Shown here: positions 1 to 8,124 of the stretch, piece by piece
How positions within the stretch are numbered: the stretch's first letter is position 1
Layout of the letters: each line of letters starts with the position of its first letter
Source: Marinoscillum sp.
GTDB lineage: Bacteria > Bacteroidota > Bacteroidia > Cytophagales > Cyclobacteriaceae
Assembly (NCBI GenBank): GCA_024305105.1
Contig: JAMWZA010000002.1
Coordinates: forward strand, 1 to 64,000
Length of the DNA: 64,000 nt
Direction: 5' to 3'
Translations under genes and position numbers: made by a program
Notes under the pieces: generated by a model
The model's input: the letters and a program-made list of their open reading frames with translations, nothing else
What the model was told of the DNA's origin: nothing
Database searches by the model: none

Positions 1-26
1 AAATACTTCTTTATACTATTACAAAT

Positions 27-58
27 ACCTTCTTGTTTCAGGAAGGTTTTTGTTTTTT
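27..58 (+). terminator. Rho-independent terminator of an upstream gene
   Basis: ACCTTC (27-32) pairs with GAAGGT (42-47) and is followed by a T-rich run on the plus strand. It would end a plus-strand transcript entering from the left of the window. Confidence 0.65.
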
Positions 59-143
59 ATGACAATTGATGACAATCATTTACCTCAATCCGACAGCCAA
101 ACCAACTGAAGTACGTAATATTGAAGTTCCCAAAGTGATGACA

Positions 144-1130
144 ATGAAAAGGTTGATTTATGTAATTCTACTGGCTCTTCCATTCTTATCTATCGGTGAA
201 GACCTAAAGCGAGTAGTGGATCTAAGAGGCTACTGGAAGTTCTCCATTGGAGATAACCCAAGATGGTCACAGCCTGACTACAATGATCAAAGCTGGGAGA
301 AAATATTTGTTCCGTCTCCATGGGAAAATGAAGGCTTCAGTGGCTTTGACGGTTATGCCTGGTACCGAATTACCGTAGACCTTAGAAACATTAGCGACAA
401 CAATCTTTACCTCATCTTGGGCTATATCGATGATGTAGACAAAGTCTACGTCAATGGACACCTTATTGGTTTTAGCGGCTCATTTCCACCTGACTTTTAC
501 ACCGCTTTTAATGCGCGCAGAAAATATTACATACCAGAAGGGGTTCTGAATCGCAATGGCAGAAACGTAATCGCTGTACGTGTATTTGATACCATATTGG
601 AAGGCGGGATTATCAAGGGCGATGTAGGCATCTATGCAAACAAAGCAATGCCCAAAGAATCCTTTCTACTCGAAGGCAATTGGAAGTTTCGGGAGGGTGA
701 CAACAAAGCATGGTCTGAGGTGAGCTACAAAGACGCACACTGGGATGAAATCATGGTTCCTAGTCTATGGAGAAGTTTGAAAAAAACGCACATCGAGGGT
801 GCCGCCTGGTACCGAAAAGAAATAGCACTCACAGAAGAGCTACTAACTGAGGATAACCTGGTACTGGTCGCTGGAAAAATAGATGACTTTGATGAGACCT
901 ATATCAATGGCGCCCTAATTGGCGAAACCAATGACAGGAGACCATACGGGTGGTCTGGATCCTACCAGAAGTTACGGGTCTATGAAATACCGAAAAACTT
1001 GTTAAAAAAAGAAGGCAACCTCATTTCGATACGTGTACTTGATATCGGAGGAGATGCAGGGATATATGCTGGGCCATTGGCAATTGTTCCTAAATCCAAA
1101 CTCGATGATCTTCTCAGAGTCATAGAGTAG
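144..1130 (+). CDS. Secreted protein with two tandem GH2-like jelly-roll (sugar-binding) domains
   Basis: Two homologous blocks of about 150 residues follow a signal peptide. Each block has the pattern 'GxWKF..GDN..W', 'W..I.VPS.W', 'AWYR', 'IDD.D..Y.NG..IG' and a C-terminal 'AGIYA/VGIYA' strand, as in the beta-galactosidase-type jelly-roll domains at the N-terminus of GH2 enzymes. No catalytic domain is attached, so a carbohydrate-binding or accessory role is inferred. The ORF track starts at a TTG (66), but MKRLIYVILLALPFLSIG at 144 is a proper signal peptide, so I chose 144 (ATG at 138 is an alternative). The 3' end overlaps the convergent glycosidase gene by 11 nt, which suggests but does not prove a shared glycan substrate. 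Confidence 0.75.
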   Translation: MKRLIYVILLALPFLSIGEDLKRVVDLRGYWKFSIGDNPRWSQPDYNDQSWEKIFVPSPWENEGFSGFDGYAWYRITVDLRNISDNNLYLILGYIDDVDKVYVNGHLIGFSGSFPPDFYTAFNARRKYYIPEGVLNRNGRNVIAVRVFDTILEGGIIKGDVGIYANKAMPKESFLLEGNWKFREGDNKAWSEVSYKDAHWDEIMVPSLWRSLKKTHIEGAAWYRKEIALTEELLTEDNLVLVAGKIDDFDETYINGALIGETNDRRPYGWSGSYQKLRVYEIPKNLLKKEGNLISIRVLDIGGDAGIYAGPLAIVPKSKLDDLLRVIE

Positions 1131-2142
1131 CGTTCGTGTACCACTTCTTGATAGTGGATTCGACCGGTTTTTTCTGAGGTGTAAAATCGTTATTATTCTC
1201 CCCACCCACTTCCTCGTCAAAATGCCACTTCCATAAAAAACCTCCAGCAAACCATTGTTCCTGCCAAAACGTGGACAGCACTGCTTCATAGCATCGTTGT
1301 TGAAGCTGTAAATCTACAGATGAATCACGTGTCAGTTCCCAGTGGTTACCGGCGCCTCCTTTTGCACTTCGAAATCCGTATTCGGTAAACAAAATTGGTT
1401 TCCTGTTTTTTTGACTGAAAGCTTCTAATTCAACTTTTAAGCTTTCACATGCCTTTTTTAACTCGCCCAAGTCAGGGTCATCTGAATTGGTTAATGGGAA
1501 ATAAGAATCAATACCAACATAATCTAGTTGATTCCAAAATGTTACGTTGGTATAATTATCCCAATTGGCCGCATAAGTAAGTTTGCCCGAATAGACTTTC
1601 CGGATTTCAGGAATTACAGCCTCCCAATAACTACTCCGATTTATAATGGTCATTTTGAGCTCAGTACCTATACTTAGCATTTCTACTCCCATATCTTCCG
1701 ATAGCTGTGCATAAGCCAAAATGTAGTCAGTGTATTGCTTTTCCCACTCCAACCAATCTTCAGGCTTTTTCAGATCGTAATCACCAATCCACCCTTCTCT
1801 CATCCAGATGTGTGGTTTCATTAGTACTTTTAGATTATTCTGTTGAGCAAGGTTGACTAACTCTCTGCAACCGTCCAATTTCTCTCCCCACCATTGATTT
1901 TTATGATTGAAGTAAACGCCGGGCTCTCCCTGCCTGGAAAAGCCAAAGGGAATGATCGCAACCCAATTGGTATTGATTCGGCGTACCTTGGCCATATCCG
2001 ATGAATCAATCACAGTGTATGGGTTTACCAGGCTTGTCCCATTAATTCTTTCTGGGTGAACAATATTTGAATTATTGGCTTGTATAAGGATAATACCTAG
2101 AGCACCGCCCAGCGCTATGGAAATGGATAGAATTAATTTCAT
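1120..2142 (-). CDS. GH113-like glycoside hydrolase (beta-mannanase-type TIM barrel)
   Basis: A 340-residue protein with an N-terminal hydrophobic signal or anchor (MKLILSISIALGGALGIILI). It has clan GH-A motifs: acid/base glutamate in 'LSIGTELKM' (E161) and nucleophile candidate in 'LFTEYGFRS' (E254), with 'DYVGIDSYFPL' on an intervening strand. Length and motifs fit family GH113, whose characterised members cut beta-1,4-mannans. Substrate here is not provable from sequence. The signal peptide places it in the periplasm or at the cell surface. It converges on the jelly-roll gene, and its start faces the sigma-factor gene 57 nt away. Confidence 0.7.
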   Translation of the reverse strand: MKLILSISIALGGALGIILIQANNSNIVHPERINGTSLVNPYTVIDSSDMAKVRRINTNWVAIIPFGFSRQGEPGVYFNHKNQWWGEKLDGCRELVNLAQQNNLKVLMKPHIWMREGWIGDYDLKKPEDWLEWEKQYTDYILAYAQLSEDMGVEMLSIGTELKMTIINRSSYWEAVIPEIRKVYSGKLTYAANWDNYTNVTFWNQLDYVGIDSYFPLTNSDDPDLGELKKACESLKVELEAFSQKNRKPILFTEYGFRSAKGGAGNHWELTRDSSVDLQLQQRCYEAVLSTFWQEQWFAGGFLWKWHFDEEVGGENNNDFTPQKKPVESTIKKWYTNATL

Positions 2143-2199
2143 TTATCGTGCTTGACTTCTTTATTTTAAATATCTTAAACGCTAAATCAAATAAAAGTT

Positions 2200-2748
2200 T
2201 TGGCAACATCGACAGTAGACTTTAACACATTATTGATCAAAAGACTAAGATCGAAAGATACCACTGCTCTTGATTACCTCTATGATCACTATTCAGACGC
2301 ACTTTACGGAATTATTTATCGAACCCTGAATCACAAAGAGATCGCAGAAGAAACACTGCATGAGGTCTTTATGAAAATATGGGACCAAATCGATTCTTAT
2401 GACGACAAAAAAGGCACGCTCTTCACCTGGATGTATCGCATAGCTCGTAATAGAGCCATTGACGCACGCAGGTCAAAAGATTTTAAATCATCTGATAAAT
2501 CTGATGACATCACGGGGTTCGTAGATATGTTCGAAACTTCAAATAACAATGAAGACTACATCGGGCTATCAACCGTGCTTAATGAAATAGGCCAAATGTG
2601 TAAAAAACTCATTCAGCTCAATTTCTTTGAAGGATACTCTCATGCCGAAATTTCGGAGAATGAGGAAATGCCCCTTGGTACAGTAAAAACACGTCTGAGA
2701 AATTGTTTGAAACAGATTAAACAAAAATTAAGAAGAGATTTTGAGTAG
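2200..2748 (+). CDS. ECF RNA polymerase sigma factor (SigK-like)
   Basis: Sigma-70 region 2 lies at about residues 20-90 ('LYDHYSDALYGIIYRTL', 'EVFMKIWDQI', 'TWMYRIARNRAIDARR') and region 4 at about 125-178 ('LIQLNFFEGYSHAEIS', 'LGTVKTRLRNCLKQIK'). The 182-aa length is normal for ECF factors. The frame has no ATG before region 2 and an in-frame TAA at 2176, so TTG at 2200 is the likely start. The 3' end overlaps the next gene by 8 nt. That gene encodes an RskA-type membrane anti-sigma, so this factor is probably held at the membrane until an envelope signal releases it. The target regulon is unknown. Confidence 0.88.
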   Translation: MATSTVDFNTLLIKRLRSKDTTALDYLYDHYSDALYGIIYRTLNHKEIAEETLHEVFMKIWDQIDSYDDKKGTLFTWMYRIARNRAIDARRSKDFKSSDKSDDITGFVDMFETSNNNEDYIGLSTVLNEIGQMCKKLIQLNFFEGYSHAEISENEEMPLGTVKTRLRNCLKQIKQKLRRDFE

Positions 2749-3526
2749 AGAAGAGATTTTAAACGACGGTTACCTGGCAGCCTACATTACAGAAGAGCTG
2801 AGCACGGCAGATGCCCAGGAGGTAGAGACATTTCTTGAAACGGATCAGGAAATTCAGGACGAATTCTACAACTTACAAAAAACAGTAGAAACGTTATCAT
2901 TTAAGTATGCTATTTCACCATCTGAGGTGGTGAAGCGAATGATTATGGAAGATCACAAGGTCATTTCTCACATGCGAGGAGGATCCGATACTACTGGAAG
3001 TGGATACAAACTAGCGCTGGCTGCTAGTGTTATTATTGCTTTAACATCATTGGTCAGTGCATTTTATTTCTGGAATCAATGGCAAAATACAGACTACAGA
3101 TTGGCTCAGCTGACTGCAAGAAATATAGAGCTTGCAGAAAGCTTCAACACTGTCAATCAGGAATTATCTGATATCAGACAGGATTTGGCTGTTTTAGTTA
3201 GTCCGGAGTTTAGCAGAATTATACTAAATGGTACAGACAACGCTGCAGAATCAAAAGCTGTGATTTACTGGAATCCCATCGAAGAAGAGGTTTACTTGAA
3301 CTCGGCGAATCTTGCTTCACTTCCACAGAATCAGCAGTATCAACTGTGGGCACTCATAGATGGAGTCCCTGTAGATGCCGGTGTATTTGATGCAGAGTCA
3401 GGCACATTCCAAATCATGAAAAACATAGCGCAAGCAGACGCTTTTGCAGTAACAGTAGAAGAGTCCGGAGGAGCTGAAAGCCCAACGCTTAGCACCATGC
3501 AGGTGTATGGAGAAGCTGCCATTTGA
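2741..3526 (+). CDS. Anti-sigma factor, RskA-type membrane protein
   Basis: 261 residues: an N-terminal cytoplasmic part (about 1-85) expected to bind the sigma factor, one transmembrane helix (about 91-112, 'LALAASVIIALTSLVSAFYF'), a short coiled segment ('QLTARNIELAESFNTVNQEL'), and a C-terminal extracytoplasmic RskA-like domain (about 160-260: 'YQLWALIDGVPVDAGVF', 'AFAVTVEESGG'). Start is TTG at 2741 inside the last codons of the sigma gene, so translation is probably coupled. A terminator follows at 3554. Role as anti-sigma is inferred from domain and position. Confidence 0.85.
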   Translation: MSREEILNDGYLAAYITEELSTADAQEVETFLETDQEIQDEFYNLQKTVETLSFKYAISPSEVVKRMIMEDHKVISHMRGGSDTTGSGYKLALAASVIIALTSLVSAFYFWNQWQNTDYRLAQLTARNIELAESFNTVNQELSDIRQDLAVLVSPEFSRIILNGTDNAAESKAVIYWNPIEEEVYLNSANLASLPQNQQYQLWALIDGVPVDAGVFDAESGTFQIMKNIAQADAFAVTVEESGGAESPTLSTMQVYGEAAI

Positions 3527-3553
3527 TAGTTTTTACAACCTGACGATACAACG

Positions 3554-3587
3554 AAAAAGCAGAACCGATATGGGTCTGCTTTTTTTA
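3554..3587 (+). terminator. Terminator of the sigma/anti-sigma operon
   Basis: AAGCAGAaCC pairs with GGgTCTGCTT across a short loop and is followed by seven T. It sits 28 nt after the anti-sigma stop codon. Confidence 0.85.
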
Positions 3588-3652
3588 TGAAAAAATGTTA
3601 AGTTTTTACTCATCTACGAAATCCAGTGACTAGCTGTCCTTCGTAAGTATTG

Positions 3653-3719
3653 CAGTTTCTTATCAGAAACTGCTTAAAGCTGGTTGATAAGCGCCGTGTG
3701 TATGCACGGCGTTTTTTTA
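3653..3719 (+). ncRNA. Structured intergenic element, copy 1 (candidate small RNA or leader)
   Basis: Three successive hairpins: CAGTTTC/GAAACTG (3653-3659 with 3666-3672, 7 bp), GCTTA/TAAGC, and an intrinsic terminator CGCCGTG/CACGGCG followed by T7. It shares 28 identical bases plus the 3' terminator arm and T-run with the copy at 3833. No ORF covers it. It lies between the sigma operon and the convergent murA. I do not recognise the family. Confidence 0.5.
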
Positions 3720-3832
3720 TCTTCTAAATGCTATGGTTTAGTAAAGAAGGACTCCCTTTTCAAGAACTCAAAAAAATCACGATTTTTCAGATTTAATAAA
3801 TCCAAACTTATTTGACCTTGCGTATATGGGAT

Positions 3833-3896
3833 GGTTTCAATTTGAAACTGCTTAAAGCTGGTTGATAAGCGTCGTGAGAAATCACGGCGTTTTTTT
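3833..3896 (+). ncRNA. Structured intergenic element, copy 2 (candidate small RNA or leader)
   Basis: Same architecture as copy 1. The first hairpin has a different 5' arm and loop but still pairs (GTTTCA with TGAAAC, 3834-3839/3843-3848). The terminator stem keeps pairing through a G-T (G-U) wobble (CGTCGTG/CACGGCG) with a different loop, followed by the same T7. Pairing kept despite changed bases supports a functional RNA. It ends on the stop codon of the convergent murA, so read-through would be antisense to murA. Confidence 0.5.
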
Positions 3897-5202
3897 ATGT
3901 AAACCGCTCTATATCAGCTCCTAATGCTTTCAATCGCTTATCAATAAATTGGTAACCTCGATCTATTTGCTCAATGTTGTGAATGGTAGAATCTCCCTCT
4001 GCAGACAAAGCTGCTATCAACAAGCTGACGCCCGCTCTGATATCCGGAGAAGTCATACTGATGCCTCGAAGTGGGAAGGCTCGATCCAAACCAATAACCG
4101 TAGCTCGATGCGGATCGCATAAAATTATTTGAGCTCCCATGTCGATCAACTTATCCACAAAGAAAAGTCTGCTTTCAAACATCTTTTGATGAATCAACAC
4201 CGTACCCTTAGCCTGTGTAGCAGTTACCAGAACGATACTTAATAGATCGGGTGTAAAGCCCGGCCATATTGCATCGGCAATTGTCAATATGGATCCATCG
4301 ATGTAGCTTTCTATTTCATAGTGATCCTGAGCAGGGATAAAGATATCATCTCCTCTGAACTCCATTTTAACACCCAACCGCCTGAACGTATCAGGAATGA
4401 TCCCCAGCATATCTATTCGAGCATCCTTGATGGTAAGCTCAGACTGAGTCATAGCCGCCATACCTATGAAGCTACCAATCTCAATCATATCAGGAAGCAT
4501 GGTGTGCTCGGTTCCGCCAAGCTGCTCTACGCCTTCTATTTTCAATAGATTGCTTCCAATACCTTCTATTTTGGCACCCATTCGCACCAGCATGTTGCAA
4601 AGCTGCTGGATGTAAGGCTCGCAGGCAGCGTTGTAAATAGTGGTTAGTCCTTCAGCCAAAACAGCAGCCATGATGATGTTTGCCGTTCCGGTCACTGAAG
4701 CTTCATCCAGGTGCATGTAACACCCTTTGAGTTTAGAACCGTCCACTGTGTAAAATGAGGTAGCCGAATCGTAGTTAAACTTCGCTCCGAGTTTTTGAAA
4801 ACCCACGAAATGAGTATCCAGTCTTCTACGACCAATCTTATCACCACCTGGCTTAGGCATCTTGCCCTTTCCGTAGCGAGCAAGCAATGGACCCAAAATC
4901 ATAATTGACCCACGAAGTGCTGAAGCCTTTTCTTTGAAGTCCTCTGTATCTAGAAATTTGAGATTGACTTCCTTAGCCGTGAAGCGATAGGATTCTTCAT
5001 CGGTTTTTTCGATCTGAACACCCAGATCAGCCAACAGGTCGATTAGTTTCAACACGTCACGAATTGCCGGAATCTTATGAATATGAACTGACTCTCCGGT
5101 TAAAAGTACTGCGGAGATGATTTGGAGCGCTTCGTTTTTTGCTCCTTGCGGAGTGATACTCCCTTTGAGGCGTTTACCGCCTCTCACACGGAATGAAGCC
5201 AT
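3895..5202 (-). CDS. murA: UDP-N-acetylglucosamine 1-carboxyvinyltransferase (MurA)
   Basis: First committed step of peptidoglycan synthesis: transfer of enolpyruvate from PEP to UDP-GlcNAc in the cytoplasm. The 435-aa length fits. 'GAKNEALQ' holds the conserved Lys22/Asn23. The catalytic loop reads 'MPKPGGDKIGRRRLDTHF', with aspartate at residue 121 where the E. coli enzyme has the fosfomycin-target cysteine (Cys115). 'DIRAGVSLLIAAL' and 'IDRGYQFIDKRL' are the usual C-terminal blocks. The start codon overlaps the stop of the DUF4290 gene by 1 nt, so the two are co-transcribed. Confidence 0.96.
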   Translation of the reverse strand: MASFRVRGGKRLKGSITPQGAKNEALQIISAVLLTGESVHIHKIPAIRDVLKLIDLLADLGVQIEKTDEESYRFTAKEVNLKFLDTEDFKEKASALRGSIMILGPLLARYGKGKMPKPGGDKIGRRRLDTHFVGFQKLGAKFNYDSATSFYTVDGSKLKGCYMHLDEASVTGTANIIMAAVLAEGLTTIYNAACEPYIQQLCNMLVRMGAKIEGIGSNLLKIEGVEQLGGTEHTMLPDMIEIGSFIGMAAMTQSELTIKDARIDMLGIIPDTFRRLGVKMEFRGDDIFIPAQDHYEIESYIDGSILTIADAIWPGFTPDLLSIVLVTATQAKGTVLIHQKMFESRLFFVDKLIDMGAQIILCDPHRATVIGLDRAFPLRGISMTSPDIRAGVSLLIAALSAEGDSTIHNIEQIDRGYQFIDKRLKALGADIERFT

Positions 5203-5873
5203 TAGTTGTTATTTCTTCTTCTTTTATTACTGGAGTGATTTCTCTTTCCTCCGCCTTTGTTGTTGCGGTTTCGGTTATTGTGTCTGTTGTTATTATTATC
5301 GCTGTATCGTCTTTCTGAATCGAAAAGACCATTGGCTTTTACTTTTTCAATATCAATAGTTAATTGATCTTTAGACAGCTGCTTAATATTCTTAAGTACT
5401 TGCTCGTCTTCGATGTTGTCCTTATTCCATGTCAAATAGAATGACTTCATCAATTTACCGATAGCAATGATCGCTCCCTCTTTTTCCGCTTCATCCTCCA
5501 TAGCGATGGCGTCTTGTATCAAGATCTCGATATTTCTTCCATAATGTCGGAATTTGATCTCATTGGACTGATACTTCATGCGATCAGGCTTGCGTTCCAA
5601 AATCGTTGATTCTGGAATAGGAAACGGACTATCCACATCCAGATCAAACTTGGAAATAATAAACAAATCGTCCCATACCTTCTGGGTATATTCCTGAGCA
5701 TCTTTGCTAAACTCTGGATTAATCATTTTCATAAGCTCCACAAGTGTAGCAGCCATCTTGTTTCGCTTCTCTTTGTCCTCTACTATCTTAATTTGCGCCA
5801 CAAGATTCTGCACGTTTCTTCCGTACTCTCTCAATGTCAGTTGCTGACGCTCTGTATTATATTCCAAACTCAT
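5202..5873 (-). CDS. DUF4290 domain protein with basic Asn/Arg-rich tail
   Basis: The N-terminal 185 residues ('LEYNTERQQLTLREYGRNVQ', 'KFRHYGRNIEILIQ') match the DUF4290 family of Bacteroidota; two similar 'YGRN(V/I)' segments suggest an internal duplication. The last 35 residues are low-complexity and strongly basic (RRYSDNNNNRHNN...), which could bind nucleic acid. Function is unknown. It sits directly upstream of murA with 1-nt overlap, and a -7 promoter-like box lies 15 nt before its start. Confidence 0.8.
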   Translation of the reverse strand: MSLEYNTERQQLTLREYGRNVQNLVAQIKIVEDKEKRNKMAATLVELMKMINPEFSKDAQEYTQKVWDDLFIISKFDLDVDSPFPIPESTILERKPDRMKYQSNEIKFRHYGRNIEILIQDAIAMEDEAEKEGAIIAIGKLMKSFYLTWNKDNIEDEQVLKNIKQLSKDQLTIDIEKVKANGLFDSERRYSDNNNNRHNNRNRNNKGGGKRNHSSNKRRRNNN

Positions 5874-5888
5874 ATTCTAGATTTTGCT

Positions 5889-5896
5889 CAAAAATA
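5889..5896 (-). promoter_or_regulatory. -7 promoter element for DUF4290-murA
   Basis: Reads TATTTTTG on the minus strand, matching the Bacteroidota TAnnTTTG -7 consensus, 15 nt before the start codon. No convincing -33 TTTG is visible. Confidence 0.45.
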
Positions 5897-5946
5897 ACGA
5901 AATAGTCTTATGCTATTGTTTGAAGGCACAATTGATTTCAATGAAA

Positions 5947-6363
5947 TTACGAATTTAAATAAGCGATACACTTTAGTTCAATCGCTATAGGTGTTGGCAA
6001 TGCGTTTACTTCCACTGTCGTTCGGCATGGTTGAATATCTTCAAAATACTCCGCATAAATGGCATTAAACGTTTTAAAGTCACTTTTCATATCGGTTAGA
6101 AAAACAGTCACATCCACTAAATCCGACCATTTAGCGCCAGATGCTTCCAAAATATCCCGGACATTATTAAACACCGAATGGCATTGCTTCTCAATGTTAT
6201 AAGACAAAATAGCACCCTCGGCATCCAACTCCACCCCGGGTATTTCTTTGCTCCCTCGCTTTCTCGGACCTACTCCAGATAAAAACAAGAGATCACCTAC
6301 TCTCCTGGCGTGTGGGTAAGAACCGACTGGTTCCGGAGCTTTATTCGATTGAAAAACACTCAT
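5947..6363 (-). CDS. RidA-family enamine/imine deaminase
   Basis: 138 residues of the YjgF/YER057c/UK114 fold: 'GDLLFLSGVGPRKRG', 'SVFNNVRDILEASGAKWSDLVDVTVFLTD', 'PCRTTVEVNALP'. The arginine in 'PCRTTVEV' corresponds to the substrate-carboxylate-binding Arg of RidA proteins. Members hydrolyse reactive 2-aminoacrylate-type imines, or 2-aminomuconate in some subfamilies; which applies here cannot be decided. Its start overlaps the upstream acetyltransferase by 4 nt, giving an operon order aminopeptidase P, GNAT, RidA. Confidence 0.85.
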   Translation of the reverse strand: MSVFQSNKAPEPVGSYPHARRVGDLLFLSGVGPRKRGSKEIPGVELDAEGAILSYNIEKQCHSVFNNVRDILEASGAKWSDLVDVTVFLTDMKSDFKTFNAIYAEYFEDIQPCRTTVEVNALPTPIAIELKCIAYLNS

Positions 6364-6803
6364 AGTTTCTTTTCAAAGTAAATTTTTGACAACCGTCTGT
6401 TGGAGTCGGGCTCAAATCCAACGATATCAAAGTCGTTATTCACGGCAAACCGAAGCATATTCCTGTGTTGGTTCATTGTCTTAAATTTTAACACCTGATA
6501 TCCTTTCAATTTACACCAAACCTCCATTTTTTTCAGCAGGAGCTTAGCAATTCCCTTCTCTCTAAACTCAGGTAAAACAGCCCCCATCCAACCATAAAAT
6601 ACCCTACCATCCAGAAATCGATCGTACCCTACTTTAAAACCTGCAAGCTCGCCATCTACCTCAGCAATCAAAATAAGATGCTCAGAAGCATTAAGCCGAT
6701 GAGCATATTCTGCCTTAGAATAAGGTTGCTCGAACTCTGGAATTAGCTCCTGCATTGCAACAACCTCCTCGATACTTCCCGGTCGTACCAAAGTCGACAT
6801 CAT
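6360..6803 (-). CDS. GNAT-family N-acetyltransferase
   Basis: 147 residues with the GNAT core: 'LILIAEVDGELAGFKVGY' (beta strands 2-4), the acetyl-CoA loop region 'AVLPEFREKGIAKLLLKKME', and 'LKFKTMNQHRNMLRFAVNNDFDIVGFE'. The pyrophosphate-binding Q/RxxGxG/A signature is present as 'REKGIA'. The acceptor substrate is unknown. It starts immediately after the aminopeptidase P stop codon (adjacent bases) and overlaps RidA by 4 nt, so translation is likely coupled. Confidence 0.82.
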   Translation of the reverse strand: MMSTLVRPGSIEEVVAMQELIPEFEQPYSKAEYAHRLNASEHLILIAEVDGELAGFKVGYDRFLDGRVFYGWMGAVLPEFREKGIAKLLLKKMEVWCKLKGYQVLKFKTMNQHRNMLRFAVNNDFDIVGFEPDSNRRLSKIYFEKKL

Positions 6804-8093
6804 CTATTTATTCATTAGGTCTTCGATTTCATCCGCATGAATTGGGATGTTTCGCATCAAGTTGCGGTGACCATCTTTAGTGATCAAAATATCATCCTCC
6901 AGCCGTATACCGATACTTTCTTCACGGATATAAATCCCAGGCTCAACGGTAAAGACCATTCCTGGCTCGAACTTCTTATAAATAGATGCTACATCGTGCA
7001 CGTCTATTCCTAAATGGTGTGATGTACCATGCATAAAGTATCTTTTATAAGCTGGCCATTCAGGGTTCTGGTTTTTGATATCTGTTTTATCCAATAAACC
7101 TAGTTCCAGTAATTCCTCGGTCATCAACTCCCCTACCGCTGCATGATACTCTGGAATAGCACTTCCAGGTTTCAAAAGCTCTGTAGCCTGAGTTTTCACT
7201 CGAAGCACAGCATCATACACCTGACGTTGACGTTTGGTAAAGCGACCGCTTACAGGGATGGTTCTGGTCATATCTGCATTGTAGTTGGCATATTCAGCGC
7301 CTACATCCATGAGTAATAAATCCCCAGCTTTCAATTGCTGACTGTTCTCTATATAATGCAGTACACAAGCGTTAAACCCTCCGGCTACTATTGGCGAATA
7401 GGCAAAGCCTCTGGATCGGTTCGATAAAAAGACATGCGCGTATTCGGCCTCCACTTCATACTCCCACACTCCCGGTTCTACGGTTTCGAGTATTCTTCGA
7501 AAACCTTGCTCAGTAATATGGCAGGCATGCGTTATCGTTTTGACTTCCAGTTCAGACTTAATCGTTCTGAGATCATAGATAATGGGAGCGAGACGTTCGT
7601 ACTTATACAGCGGAAACTTCGCCATGCAATTCTTAATAAATCGATCGTTAGCTGTTTCCACTAAAGATGCATTGCGAATATGCTCGTTGCTCGGTAAGTA
7701 AATATGCTCTGTTTCCGCAAGGATGGTGTACAGAACCTTTTCAAAGTCCTGATTCCATTTAATATTAGAAATACCTGAGGTTTCCACGCCCTCCTCTTTG
7801 GTTAGCTTATGCCCCTCCCAAATGGCTATTTCTTCATTGGTTTCACGTAAAAAAAGGACTTCTCGAAGCTTTGGGTCAGGGAAATCCGGTGCCAAGATCA
7901 AAATGGACTCTTCCTGATCCACTCCACTTAAGTAATAGAGATCCGAATTCTGCTTAAAATTCATTGTTCCATCAGCATTGGTCGGCATAATATCATTGGA
8001 GTGGACGATAGCAACCGAATTGGTCTTTAATCTGGATACAAGATTCTTTCTGTTCTGTGTAAAAAGGCTGTTGTCTATTTGCTTATATCTCAT
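6804..8093 (-). CDS. pepP: Xaa-Pro aminopeptidase (aminopeptidase P, M24B)
   Basis: Releases N-terminal residues next to proline, with a dinuclear metal centre. The N-terminal creatinase-like domain spans about 1-170 and the pita-bread domain follows. Metal ligands are visible in order: 'LLMDVGAEYANYNADMTRT' (two Asp), 'HGTSHHLGIDVHD' (His), 'FTVEPGIYI' (Glu), 'GIRLEDDI' (Glu). The length of 429 aa is typical. No signal peptide, so cytoplasmic. A perfect 9-bp inverted repeat lies in its short leader. Confidence 0.94.
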   Translation of the reverse strand: MRYKQIDNSLFTQNRKNLVSRLKTNSVAIVHSNDIMPTNADGTMNFKQNSDLYYLSGVDQEESILILAPDFPDPKLREVLFLRETNEEIAIWEGHKLTKEEGVETSGISNIKWNQDFEKVLYTILAETEHIYLPSNEHIRNASLVETANDRFIKNCMAKFPLYKYERLAPIIYDLRTIKSELEVKTITHACHITEQGFRRILETVEPGVWEYEVEAEYAHVFLSNRSRGFAYSPIVAGGFNACVLHYIENSQQLKAGDLLLMDVGAEYANYNADMTRTIPVSGRFTKRQRQVYDAVLRVKTQATELLKPGSAIPEYHAAVGELMTEELLELGLLDKTDIKNQNPEWPAYKRYFMHGTSHHLGIDVHDVASIYKKFEPGMVFTVEPGIYIREESIGIRLEDDILITKDGHRNLMRNIPIHADEIEDLMNK

Positions 8094-8104
8094 GTTTTTT
8101 CTTC

Positions 8105-8124
8105 TTGAGTAAGTGCTTACTCAA
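8105..8124. promoter_or_regulatory. Palindromic operator candidate in the pepP leader
   Basis: TTGAGTAAG (8105-8113) and CTTACTCAA (8116-8124) form a perfect 9-bp inverted repeat with a 2-bp spacer. It overlaps the last bases of the -7 box and lies 11 nt before the start codon, a position suited to a dimeric repressor. Confidence 0.5.

Noticed and set aside
5220-5300. Assembly artefact from the repetitive Asn/Arg-coding tail of the DUF4290 gene
   Set aside because: Low-complexity basic tails are common in this family and the frame stays intact through the 1-nt overlap with murA.
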